From an uncultured Bacilli bacterium (GTDB lineage: Bacteria; Bacillota_I; Bacilli_A; RF39; UBA660): 64,000 bases of DNA. The stretch covers positions 31,110 through 95,109 of the forward strand of contig CAKOXX010000003.1 of the NCBI GenBank assembly GCA_934130405.1. Direction: 5' to 3'. Numbering within the stretch: the first letter of the stretch is position 1; each line of letters begins with the position of its first letter. The position numbers and the translations under genes are program-made. Shown here piece by piece: positions 1 through 7,965 of this stretch. The notes below the pieces were generated by a model that searched no databases, was not told where the DNA came from, and saw nothing but the letters and a program-made list of their open reading frames with translations.

Positions 1-168
1 TTTTAGGTTGGTTCTCTGGATAACGTTTGCCATAGTAAAAGTTTTACCTGTTCCTGTAGCACCAAGTAATACCTGTTCTTTTACTCCAGATTCTATTCCT
101 TTAACTAATTTTTCTATCGCTTGTGGCTGATCTCCACTTGGTTTAAATTTTGATACTAATTCAAACAT
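1..168 (-). CDS. uvrB: UvrABC system protein B, N-terminal part (runs off the window)
   Basis: Only the first 56 codons are present; the gene continues past position 1. The peptide starts MFELVSKFKPSGDQPQAIEK and carries the Walker A stretch GATGTGKT at about residues 36-43, followed by FTMANVI, the UvrB signature. UvrB is the damage-verifying helicase-like subunit of nucleotide excision repair; it is loaded by UvrA and recruits UvrC. The start ATG at 166-168 has a strong AGGAGG ribosome site seven bases upstream. A good sigma-A promoter with an overlapping LexA-type box lies about 70 bases upstream, which fits SOS control. It is monocistronic at its 5' end, because a terminator closes the preceding operon. 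Confidence 0.93.
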   Translation of the reverse strand, partial: MFELVSKFKPSGDQPQAIEKLVKGIESGVKEQVLLGATGTGKTFTMANVIQRTNLK

Positions 169-237
169 ATCTTTCCTCCTCATCTTTATTATAAACAGTT
201 AATATATATTTTTCCCCATTTCTTATGAATTATCTAT

Positions 238-266
238 ATTATAATTATCAAATATACGTTCGTCAA
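238..266 (-). promoter_or_regulatory. uvrB promoter with overlapping LexA (DinR) box
   Basis: On the minus strand there is TTGACG (261-266), a 17-base spacer and TATAAT (238-243). The 14-mer CGAACGTATATTTG at 249-262 overlaps the -35 element and spacer. It matches the Gram-positive SOS consensus CGAACRNRYGTTYG at 13 of 14 positions. A repressor bound there would block RNA polymerase. Binding itself is inferred. Confidence 0.75.
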
Positions 267-286
267 TAGTTTTTTTACAAAAAGAA

Positions 287-318
287 AAGAGTAACTTCTT
301 TTATAAAGTCTTACTCTT
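287..318 (-). terminator. Rho-independent terminator after the M15 peptidase gene
   Basis: The arms AAGAGTAA (287-294) and TTACTCTT (311-318) form a perfect stem, and on the minus strand a T-rich run follows. The stem includes the last codons of the peptidase gene. It closes the operon that starts with the flavoprotein gene at 5942. Confidence 0.8.
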
Positions 319-1038
319 CTTTACATTTGACATTCTTTCTTTTATCTCTTTCATCTTCGCTTCATTTGGTTCAAAATGTTGCCAATCACAAGACCATTCA
401 TCCCTCTGTAATGGCCATATTCCTCCACATTCATAACCAACACTATCAAATACTTTACAAATAGAATCATTAAGAGTGATAATATGTTTATTCTCTTTGG
501 CTTTTTCTTCTCTATCAATCAATAAACTCTTCTCATAATCAGTCAATAAACTATCATCAAATGTTCCATCACTATTTCTTGGTGTATATGGATTATCTAA
601 TGGATTAATATCAATAGCAAGTCCATAAGCATGATTTGATAAAGTAGTTCTATTAGGTATCGTTCTATAACAAAAACTACTACTATTATTACTTGCAACG
701 CTATTTCTATCAGTAGTTACACCATCTTTATCCCAAAAATCATCTATTAAACGCATAGAATTGATTTGATACTTTAATAAGAATAAATTAGAAAATACTT
801 CTCGTACTTCATCAATTATTACTTTATTAACAATCATCTCACCTACTACTACATCACCATCATAATTATAATGTAACATCTTAATATATGTTAAATCATC
901 AAGAGATATGTCATCATTCGTTTGATAACTCTTTCCATTTATTCTTTGATAAACATCATCATTTTCCTTTATGTCTTTATTTTCAAAAATAAATTCTTTA
1001 GAATTAACTTTTTCTCCAATTTTTAAATTATCTAACAC
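301..1038 (-). CDS. M15-family metallopeptidase (D-Ala-D-Ala carboxypeptidase / L-Ala-D-Glu endopeptidase type)
   Basis: The 245-residue protein has the zinc-ligand blocks of peptidase family M15: SNHAYGLAIDINP (first His and Asp, about residues 134-146) and DWQHFEP near the C-terminus (last His ligand). Family members cut peptidoglycan stem peptides, either the D-Ala-D-Ala end or the L-Ala-D-Glu bond. The first 90 residues have no recognised fold, and no signal peptide or membrane segment is visible. Export would therefore need another route, or the enzyme acts after lysis as phage endolysins do. It is the last gene of the operon and follows the dCMP deaminase gene by 24 bases. The bond it cleaves cannot be told from sequence. 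Confidence 0.75.
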   Translation of the reverse strand: MLDNLKIGEKVNSKEFIFENKDIKENDDVYQRINGKSYQTNDDISLDDLTYIKMLHYNYDGDVVVGEMIVNKVIIDEVREVFSNLFLLKYQINSMRLIDDFWDKDGVTTDRNSVASNNSSSFCYRTIPNRTTLSNHAYGLAIDINPLDNPYTPRNSDGTFDDSLLTDYEKSLLIDREEKAKENKHIITLNDSICKVFDSVGYECGGIWPLQRDEWSCDWQHFEPNEAKMKEIKERMSNVKKSKTL

Positions 1039-1062
1039 ATTTTTCCTCCTAAGTATTTTATG

Positions 1063-1554
1063 TTAATTATTAAGATTAATTGTAATTTTATCGACATCTT
1101 TGTTAAATTCTCGATAACTTACTCCACAAGTGTCAAACAATCTCCTAGAAGCAATACAACTGTCTGTATCTTTATATTTATTATCTAAATATATTACTTC
1201 TTTTATTCCTGATTGAACTATCGCTTTAGCACACTCATTACAAGGAAATAATGAAGCATATAATTTAGATTCTTCTAAATCCCTTTTGTTTCCTCTAAAG
1301 TTTAATATAGCATTTAATTCAGCATGACAAACGTACATATATTTAGTATCTACTGGTTTACCTTCTCTTTCCCAAGGAAAATCTTCATCACCAAAACCAT
1401 TTGGTGCTCCATTATAACCAATTGATAATATTCTATTGTCGCTACTTACAATACAAGCTCCTACTTGTGTTGAAGGATCTTTACTCCTTAATGATGATAG
1501 TTTAGCAATACTCATAAAATAAGTATCCCATGATATATAATCTTTTCTTTTCAT
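1063..1554 (-). CDS. Deoxycytidylate (dCMP) deaminase, ComEB type
   Basis: The 163-residue protein belongs to the zinc-dependent cytidine/deoxycytidylate deaminases. It has CHAE, with catalytic Glu and zinc His, around residues 77-80, and PCNECAK with the two zinc cysteines at about 104-110. Upstream is the substrate-loop sequence DPSTQVGACIV. It converts dCMP to dUMP, feeding thymidylate synthesis in the cytosol. The length is normal for the family. It sits three bases downstream of the second GT-C-like gene and is probably co-transcribed with it, although no functional link to that operon is obvious. In B. subtilis the orthologue is ComEB, encoded in a competence locus; no competence genes are seen here. 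Confidence 0.9.
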   Translation of the reverse strand: MKRKDYISWDTYFMSIAKLSSLRSKDPSTQVGACIVSSDNRILSIGYNGAPNGFGDEDFPWEREGKPVDTKYMYVCHAELNAILNFRGNKRDLEESKLYASLFPCNECAKAIVQSGIKEVIYLDNKYKDTDSCIASRRLFDTCGVSYREFNKDVDKITINLNN

Positions 1555-1557
1555 TTA

Positions 1558-2985
1558 CTACTTCACTTCCTTTTTATATAATTTTTTATTTTTTTCTTTT
1601 AAAACAACTTGATAACTTTCATCTTTCTTTAAATAATAGTATAAAGAGTCATCATCTTCTACTATAATATAATCAAAATCATATTTTTGCAAAAACTTTT
1701 TATAATTAATTGTTCCTTTCTTAACTTTACAAGCCTCATCAAAAATATCTTCTTTTCCATTATTCTTTTTAATAAATATTTCTGCTCTACTATCCATATA
1801 TGGATGATAACCACTATATTCAAAGTAAGAACCATTATTATAATCAGCATAAAGTTTTATATCTTTACTAGCATATTTATCAAGATAGTCAATATACTTT
1901 TGATTAGTATTTTTTAAGTAGTATTTATTATTATTTATGTTAATACCTAAAATCAGCAAAACTATTACTATTTCTGAGATATATAATTTGGTAGGTATTT
2001 CCTTAGCAGCTGTTTCTTCAAATGGTAAATAAATACTAAGATAAGGTAAAACACAAGCATAGAAGATACTTATATTTCGAAAATTAGAGAAAGCCATATA
2101 AATTATTCCAAAGCTCAAAAATATCTGTCTTATAGTTGGTTTCTTTTTACTAAAAATCATAAAACTTAATAATATAAATAACGATACTAAAAAAAAATGA
2201 TTAGGTAAGTCTAAAGGTTCTTTAAAGGTCAAATTAGACATTTCTATTATTTCTTTGTTGATAATATCAACTCCATAGGAAGTAAGAGAGTAAAACATAT
2301 TCTTTACACCATAAGGATTAACAAAACCAGCTAAAAAAGATATAAATAATATTACTATTAGTTTAGATATTCTTTTATCGTGTTGTTTATAATATAAGTA
2401 GAAAAGTTCTACTAGAAAGGGCATACTAAATATGAATAAACATAACCACATCGAAGCATGAAAGTTAATTAGTAATAACGATACTACTGGTAACAGATAA
2501 ATAGCTTTACTATTTTTCTTTACAAATAATTCTAATATATAGATGATAATAATAAATAGTAATAAGCTATATAGAAATGGCCTTGGTACTAGGAAGAATG
2601 TTTGCAATAATATATCAATAACACAAACAGTTATTACTGAGTTAAAAACTTTGTTATCAGTTATTAACATACATAATTTGTATAGAAAATACATTATTAA
2701 TAAGTTAACACCAAATACTAAGAGAAATAGTCCTGTCCCCCCTAGGACTTTATAAACAGAATAAAACGATACTGCCGATAACCATTGTTGCATTACAAAT
2801 GATAAGTTACTATGCATCGATAAAAAATCATATTTAGGAAAACCACTAGTTAAGACTTTTCTACCATAAGATAGTAAAAACCAAACATCACTTTCTTTAT
2901 TACTATAAGTATTAAGCATAACTACAATAGGTAAGAGAAAATATAAGTAACATAAATATTTACTTGGTTTATATTTTTTAAACAT
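1558..2985 (-). CDS. GT-C-like polytopic membrane protein, paralogue 2
   Basis: The 475-residue protein has roughly ten hydrophobic segments between residues 12 and 355, then a soluble C-terminal part of about 120 residues. The first extracellular loop reads DVWFLLSYGRKVLTSGFP, then DFLSMH. This resembles the acidic-residue loop of GT-C glycosyltransferases (D.W....G......G.P..D..S), which use polyprenyl-phosphate sugars on the outer membrane face. The C-terminal part is rich in Lys, Tyr and Asp (YLDKYASKDIKLYADYNNG) and is conserved in the neighbouring paralogue. The two genes start with almost the same sequence, MFKKYKPSKYL, and are nine bases apart: a tandem duplication. Acceptor and donor sugar are unknown. 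Confidence 0.6.
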   Translation of the reverse strand: MFKKYKPSKYLCYLYFLLPIVVMLNTYSNKESDVWFLLSYGRKVLTSGFPKYDFLSMHSNLSFVMQQWLSAVSFYSVYKVLGGTGLFLLVFGVNLLIMYFLYKLCMLITDNKVFNSVITVCVIDILLQTFFLVPRPFLYSLLLFIIIIYILELFVKKNSKAIYLLPVVSLLLINFHASMWLCLFIFSMPFLVELFYLYYKQHDKRISKLIVILFISFLAGFVNPYGVKNMFYSLTSYGVDIINKEIIEMSNLTFKEPLDLPNHFFLVSLFILLSFMIFSKKKPTIRQIFLSFGIIYMAFSNFRNISIFYACVLPYLSIYLPFEETAAKEIPTKLYISEIVIVLLILGININNNKYYLKNTNQKYIDYLDKYASKDIKLYADYNNGSYFEYSGYHPYMDSRAEIFIKKNNGKEDIFDEACKVKKGTINYKKFLQKYDFDYIIVEDDDSLYYYLKKDESYQVVLKEKNKKLYKKEVK

Positions 2986-2994
2986 CTAAATCAC

Positions 2995-4410
2995 CTACTT
3001 TTTCTTATATAAATAGCTATTTTCTACTTTTAGTATTTTTTCATATGATTTATTATCTTTTAAATAATAATAAAGTATCTCTTTATTACTAACTACTAAA
3101 TAATCAAAGTCATATTTTGCTAAAAATTTTTCTGGTTTTAATTTTCCTCTCGCTAGCTTATAGCATTCATTCATTACATCATATTTTTTATTATTGGCTT
3201 TGACAAAGACTTCCACTCTTCCATCCATATAAGGATGATATCCATCAAATACATAATACGAGCCATTATCGTTATTAGCATAAAGTTTTATATCTTTTGT
3301 AGCATTTTTATCAAGATAATCAATCGCTTTTTGATGAGGGTTTTTCAAAGTATAGCTTCCTGTTGCAATATTAACTATTAATATAGTTATAACTATTGTA
3401 GAAGTTATCATAAAATATTTACTATATTTTCTTTTATCATCTTCTAGGTCGCTATTTTCAAAAGGAAGATAGTTACTATAAAATGGTAAGGCACCAATAC
3501 AGAAAAAACTTAAGTTTCGAAAGTTTCGTAAAGCCATATAAAATGTTCCAAAAATAAGTAATACTTGATGAATAGAGGCTTTCTTCTTTATTGACATATA
3601 AATATTTAAACCAAAGAAAGTTATCAGTAAAACGTAATAAGCAGGAGATAAAACACCACTAAGTGTAAATGGTGACATTTCCATTACAGTTTCATTTATC
3701 GCTTTTATACCATAACTAGATAAAGCATAAGTCATACTATTAATTCCATACGGGTTAATAAAGCCTACTAGAAAGGATATAATTAATAAAATTATCAATT
3801 TAACTATTTTTTTATCTTTCTTTAATAAAAATTCTGCTACAAATGGCATACTAAAAATAAAGAAACAAAGCCACATCGAAGCATGTAAATTTATTAATAG
3901 TAATGATAAAAGAGGAAGTAGATAGATGCTTTTTTTATTTTCTTTTCGATATATTTCAAGGATATAAATAAGTAATATAAATATCAAAAAAGTAAATATT
4001 TGTGGTCTTGAAGTAATGAAGTAAGTTTGTAAAAGAATATCAGTAACAGAAGCAGTTATAACAGAATTGAATGTCTTATTTGAAGATATTTTCATACAAA
4101 GTTTATAAAGAAAATAAAGGATTAAACAGTTCACAATGAATACTATTAAATATATTCCTACTCCTCCTAAAGCTTTATAAGAAAGGTAATAAATTATATC
4201 AGATAACCACTGTTGAACTACTAAAGAAAAATTACTATGCATTGATAAAATATCATTATGTGGAAAACCATTTTTTAATATATATCTACCATAACTTAAG
4301 ATAAACCAAATATCTCTTTCTTTAATAATTATTATCATTGTAGAAAGTAATACTGGAATAAAAAAGTATAAATAAGATAAATATTTACTTGGTTTATACT
4401 TCTTAAACAT
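2995..4410 (-). CDS. GT-C-like polytopic membrane protein, paralogue 1
   Basis: The 471-residue protein is clearly homologous along its full length to the next gene. Both have the N-terminus MFKKYKPSKYL, the loop DIWFILSYGRYILKNGFPH, the block LINLHASMWLCFFIFSMPF, then GYHPYMDGR in the soluble tail. About ten transmembrane segments precede a C-terminal domain of about 120 residues. The acidic WF..YGR..L..GFP loop suggests a GT-C fold, acting on lipid-linked sugars outside the membrane. Its start overlaps by one base the stop of the flavoprotein gene, so the two are translationally linked. A role in making a surface polysaccharide or glycolipid is inferred from this pairing; no product can be named. 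Confidence 0.6.
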   Translation of the reverse strand: MFKKYKPSKYLSYLYFFIPVLLSTMIIIIKERDIWFILSYGRYILKNGFPHNDILSMHSNFSLVVQQWLSDIIYYLSYKALGGVGIYLIVFIVNCLILYFLYKLCMKISSNKTFNSVITASVTDILLQTYFITSRPQIFTFLIFILLIYILEIYRKENKKSIYLLPLLSLLLINLHASMWLCFFIFSMPFVAEFLLKKDKKIVKLIILLIISFLVGFINPYGINSMTYALSSYGIKAINETVMEMSPFTLSGVLSPAYYVLLITFFGLNIYMSIKKKASIHQVLLIFGTFYMALRNFRNLSFFCIGALPFYSNYLPFENSDLEDDKRKYSKYFMITSTIVITILIVNIATGSYTLKNPHQKAIDYLDKNATKDIKLYANNDNGSYYVFDGYHPYMDGRVEVFVKANNKKYDVMNECYKLARGKLKPEKFLAKYDFDYLVVSNKEILYYYLKDNKSYEKILKVENSYLYKKK

Positions 4411-5942
4411 TATTTTTCCTCCTGATATGATTTATCAATGTTTATATTCCATAATTCATCTAGATTATGTTCGCCATTTTTAATCATTCTACCACAAACT
4501 ATACCACTATAAATTGAATGGTCCATATTATTATAAGAGTGTGTACCATTTCTACCAATACAATATAAATTATCTATCTCATTTAAATAGTTTCTTATTT
4601 TATCTATTTCTTTATAACTATCAAAATAAGCAGGATAAGCCTTCTTCACTCTGATAACTACTGAATCTAATATTTCTCCTCCAAAAAATTTCATTTTACT
4701 AAGTTCTTCTTTTGCCATAGCAACTATGTCCTTGTCTTTCATATTCCAAAACTCATCATTTTCATTACAGAAATACTCAAGTCCCATCCAGACAGTATTT
4801 ACTGGATCTTTAACCATATATGGTGACCAGTTATTAAAGATTTGAATTCGTCCTAATTTTACATTTTTATCTTGAACATATATCCAGTTATCATTTACAC
4901 TTCCATGAATAGTATTACTATCTTCTACTTTAAAAGGTGGTACTAAAAGTCCTACTGTTAAAAAGTCTCTATAAGGTAAATCACTTGCTAATTTAACTAT
5001 TTTTCTTGGTACATCATTCATTTCAGAAATCAAATCTTTTAATGGCATAGAACTAACTAGAATATCACATTTACAAGTAATATATTTTTCATCTTTTAAA
5101 TATACCACTGAAGTTAAATGGTTGTTATTCTTTTTAATCTTTACTACTTTGGCATCTTTAATTATTTTTCCACCTAAATTTTCGATTCTTTTAGCTAGAG
5201 TTTCATATAATTCACCAGGTCCATACTTTGGATAGTAAAACGATTCTATCAAAGATGTTTCTTTATTTTTATTTTCTAAATGAAAAATTCGTTTAAAGTA
5301 ATCAATAAATACTTTGCTAATTGATATTCCCTTTACTCTTTGACTACCCCAACTAGCATCTATTTCTTTAGGAGCTCTTCCCCAGACTTTTGTTGTATAT
5401 CCTTCAAAAAAGATAGAATATAGTTTTTTTCCAAATCTATTGATATAAAAATTTTCTAGATTAAATTCATCTAATTTATGAACTGTTGACTTTAAATAAC
5501 TCATTCCACAAGCACAAGTAGTTGTAAAACCTAGATTGTTAATTGTTTTAAGATTAAAGTTAACGGGATAATCAAAAAATTTATGATTATAATAAATTCT
5601 ACTTACCCTGTTTCTAATTAGCATAACACTATCTTCTACTTCTGGATTACTTCCTTTTACTGGAAAATTTTTATCTGTTTTCAATATCTTGTCATCAAAA
5701 GCAGGTTTATTTTGTAATGGTAATAACTCAAACCAAAGTTTCTTTACTTCTTCATTTTTAGTAAAGAAGCGATGTCCGCCAATATCAATTCTATTATCTT
5801 TATAATTTACCGTTTTACTGATACCACCAACTTCTTTATCTTCTTCCAAAATAGTTATTTCTACATCTTTTGTTGTTTTTAAAATTTCATAGGCACAAGA
5901 TAAACCAGCTGGTCCTGCCCCAATAATTACTACTTTTTTCAT
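4410..5942 (-). CDS. NAD(P)/FAD-dependent oxidoreductase, amine-oxidase/UDP-galactopyranose-mutase-like
   Basis: The 510-residue protein opens with a dinucleotide-binding fold: VVIIGAGPAGLSCAYEI, then an acidic strand end (ILEEDKEVGG) and the second motif RIDIGGHRFFT. This arrangement is shared by protoporphyrinogen-oxidase-like amine oxidases and UDP-galactopyranose mutases. The C-terminal part has the flavin-contacting stretch NLYCIGRNGTHSYNNMDHSI. Homologues are often found beside lipid-linked sugar genes, and here it is the first gene of an operon with two GT-C-like membrane proteins. A sugar-nucleotide or polyprenyl-sugar redox role is likely but unproven. A DAS-type metal or haem ligand is not visible. 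It is cytosolic, with no signal sequence. Confidence 0.7.
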   Translation of the reverse strand: MKKVVIIGAGPAGLSCAYEILKTTKDVEITILEEDKEVGGISKTVNYKDNRIDIGGHRFFTKNEEVKKLWFELLPLQNKPAFDDKILKTDKNFPVKGSNPEVEDSVMLIRNRVSRIYYNHKFFDYPVNFNLKTINNLGFTTTCACGMSYLKSTVHKLDEFNLENFYINRFGKKLYSIFFEGYTTKVWGRAPKEIDASWGSQRVKGISISKVFIDYFKRIFHLENKNKETSLIESFYYPKYGPGELYETLAKRIENLGGKIIKDAKVVKIKKNNNHLTSVVYLKDEKYITCKCDILVSSMPLKDLISEMNDVPRKIVKLASDLPYRDFLTVGLLVPPFKVEDSNTIHGSVNDNWIYVQDKNVKLGRIQIFNNWSPYMVKDPVNTVWMGLEYFCNENDEFWNMKDKDIVAMAKEELSKMKFFGGEILDSVVIRVKKAYPAYFDSYKEIDKIRNYLNEIDNLYCIGRNGTHSYNNMDHSIYSGIVCGRMIKNGEHNLDELWNINIDKSYQEEK

Positions 5943-6015
5943 ATTCTTTCTCCCTGTACTCTATACTCTTTTCTTAACTTAATTCTATCAAAGTGAAGAT
6001 AAAAAGTCACTAAAA

Positions 6016-6039
6016 AGAGCTATCTAAATCAATAGCTCT
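6016..6039 (-). terminator. Rho-independent terminator after the short-chain dehydrogenase gene
   Basis: The arms AGAGCTAT (6016-6023) and ATAGCTCT (6032-6039) form a perfect eight-pair stem, followed on the minus strand by TTTTT. It separates the dehydrogenase transcript from the envelope-sugar operon that starts at 5942. Confidence 0.85.
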
Positions 6040-6056
6040 CAAGTATTTGGTAATAA

Positions 6057-6836
6057 TTAGAAAGTATAACCACCATCTACAGCAATGTTTTGTGAAGTGA
6101 TATATCTTGCTTCATCAGTACAAAGGAATGCTGTCATATAAGCAATATCGATTGGTTCTTGTGGTTTTCCATTTGGTGTAGACCTATTAGAAGAGTTCCA
6201 AACATTTTCTCTATTACTTTCTTCTTGGCCAGCCATTTGATCTAAAATATCTTCCCACATATTGGTTCTGATAATGCCTGGACAAATGCAGTTAACGTTG
6301 ACACTATCTTTGGCAGCTTCTCTTCCCAAGCTAGCTGTTAAAGCTAAAACTGCTGATTTTGTACAACTATAAACACTAAATCCTGCAGAACAAGCTTTCG
6401 CTGCAATTGATGACATATTTACTATTTTTCCATATTTGTTAGGGCGCATAATAGCTAAAGCTTCACGACAAGAATAAATTGTTCCTTTTATATTTATATC
6501 TATTGTTTTATCAATATTTTCTAAGCTTTCTTTATCTAATTCTCCTGTTAAACATACACCAGCAGAGTTAACAACAATATCTACTGTCCCCCATTCTGAT
6601 ACTATTTTTTCATACATTGCTGCTACTTCTTCATAATTAGTAACATCTACTTGGTATGCAATGGCATTTACACCATAATTTCTAATTTCAGTAGCTACTT
6701 GTTCTGCTCTTTCAGGTAATAAGTCTGCCACTAAAACATCCGCACCATTCTTAGCAAAAAGTAAGGCACATTCTCTTCCTAAGCCACTTCCGCCTCCAGT
6801 AACAAGTGCTTTCTTTCCTTTAAAATTAAATTCCAT
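6057..6836 (-). CDS. Short-chain dehydrogenase/reductase (SDR), classical type
   Basis: The 259-residue protein is a complete classical SDR. It has the cofactor motif TGGGSGLG near residue 14, the conserved N-A-G motif NSAGV near 92, the catalytic Ser in MSSIA, and YSCTK with the catalytic Tyr and Lys near 157-161. The C-terminus INVAVDGG-like (QNIAVDGGYTF) is typical of family members. The Asp after the second beta strand (VADLLPERAE) favours NAD(H). Such enzymes include 3-oxoacyl-ACP reductases, sugar-alcohol and hydroxysteroid dehydrogenases; sequence alone does not say which. It is a single-gene transcript with its own terminator. With a bile salt hydrolase in the same window, a hydroxysteroid role is conceivable but untested. 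Confidence 0.85.
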   Translation of the reverse strand: MEFNFKGKKALVTGGGSGLGRECALLFAKNGADVLVADLLPERAEQVATEIRNYGVNAIAYQVDVTNYEEVAAMYEKIVSEWGTVDIVVNSAGVCLTGELDKESLENIDKTIDINIKGTIYSCREALAIMRPNKYGKIVNMSSIAAKACSAGFSVYSCTKSAVLALTASLGREAAKDSVNVNCICPGIIRTNMWEDILDQMAGQEESNRENVWNSSNRSTPNGKPQEPIDIAYMTAFLCTDEARYITSQNIAVDGGYTF

Positions 6837-6917
6837 ATCTTTAACCTCCCTATTATTAATTTTAACACAATTTAGAAAAGTTACTAATTTTTTTTAATTT
6901 TCAGTGTAAATATTCGT

Positions 6918-7898
6918 CTACTTCATGCTTAAACCATATACTTTAGCTCTTTCAATATCATTCTCTTTGCCTATTACATTAGCACGATTTCCTTTTTTTA
7001 TACTCCTATGTATAGATAAATCATAATTTCCCTCACTAAGTATAATATCTGTATTATCAAAATAAATTTGTTTTAAATCTACTTTTTCGACTTTTCCAAA
7101 TCTAAAATATAAATTCATTTCTAGAGCAGTTGGTAAGGTATCACTTAAATTTGAAAGTGATGGAACTACTATATCTAGTCCACCATTTTCTTTCAGTTCT
7201 GTAACATACTTATGTGCATGACCATGAAGTGTTAATACTGAATCGCTTTCTTTTCTTGGAATAGAATCTATATGATGATACAAATCTATTTTTTCATTTT
7301 TGATTGCTACTGTACTATTAGCAAAGCCACCGATTATAATATCATGACGATAATTGTTAACGGCTTTTATCAATGACTTAGCTTCTTTTAAGTAAGCTAA
7401 ATAATCGTGATTTCCAGCAACTGCAAAAGTTAAGATATTTTTATCATGAGGATATTTTTTTATAAAATGCGAAATTTGTGCATCTACTGTACTATATTTT
7501 TTCTTACTTTTAGAAAAGTAGCAATCAATCATATCTCCAGCACATAAAATTATGTGAATATCATTTTTTACACAATATTCAAATGCTCTATCTACCAAAT
7601 CAGGTCTTTCTAATTCGTTTCCAAAGTGTAAATCAGAAATTAGTAACATTTTAATATCATATTCTTCTTGTAATGAGTAGATAATATTTTCTGATGTTTT
7701 TACCTCAGCATATTCTTCTGGTACTTTATACACTATTTCTCCATTACTAAAATATTTCTTATTTAAATTGAAGCCCTTATTACTTAAAGCTAATATTTTA
7801 TTATAGAGTTGTTTATTTGAAATATTTAATCTACCAGCAATTGTATTGCAAGTTTCTCTCTTATATAGTAATTTTATTAATTTTTGATAGTCTTTCAT
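6918..7898 (-). CDS. Metallophosphoesterase with an N-terminal helix-turn-helix
   Basis: The 326-residue protein has two parts. Residues 1-50 look like a winged or simple helix-turn-helix (TIAGRLNISNKQLYNKILAL). Residues from about 80 hold a calcineurin-like phosphoesterase with the metal-binding series LLISDLHFG, CAGDMID, VAGNHDY and TLHGHAHKY. The D-x-H, GD, GNHD and GHxH motifs are all intact, so two metal ions should bind. Substrates in this superfamily include nucleotides, DNA and phosphoproteins; none can be assigned. The HTH suggests the enzyme works on or at DNA, or that it senses and regulates. It stands alone, between two short gaps, and has no membrane or signal sequence. Confidence 0.75.
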   Translation of the reverse strand: MKDYQKLIKLLYKRETCNTIAGRLNISNKQLYNKILALSNKGFNLNKKYFSNGEIVYKVPEEYAEVKTSENIIYSLQEEYDIKMLLISDLHFGNELERPDLVDRAFEYCVKNDIHIILCAGDMIDCYFSKSKKKYSTVDAQISHFIKKYPHDKNILTFAVAGNHDYLAYLKEAKSLIKAVNNYRHDIIIGGFANSTVAIKNEKIDLYHHIDSIPRKESDSVLTLHGHAHKYVTELKENGGLDIVVPSLSNLSDTLPTALEMNLYFRFGKVEKVDLKQIYFDNTDIILSEGNYDLSIHRSIKKGNRANVIGKENDIERAKVYGLSMK

Positions 7899-7943
7899 TT
7901 ACATCTTCCTTCTTAGTAGTTATTATAAATTTTACAAAGAAAA

Positions 7944-7965
7944 AAGACAAGAATAATCTTATCTT
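7944..7965 (-). terminator. Rho-independent terminator after the murein hydrolase gene
   Basis: The arms AAGACAAGA and TCTTATCTT pair with one mismatch around a four-base loop; on the minus strand a T run follows. It closes the ftsE-ftsX-hydrolase operon and includes the last codons of the hydrolase gene. Confidence 0.65.

Noticed and set aside
2543..2755. Plus-strand small frames across the GT-C-like genes and other real genes
   Set aside because: They are shadows antisense to conserved proteins and lack ribosome sites.
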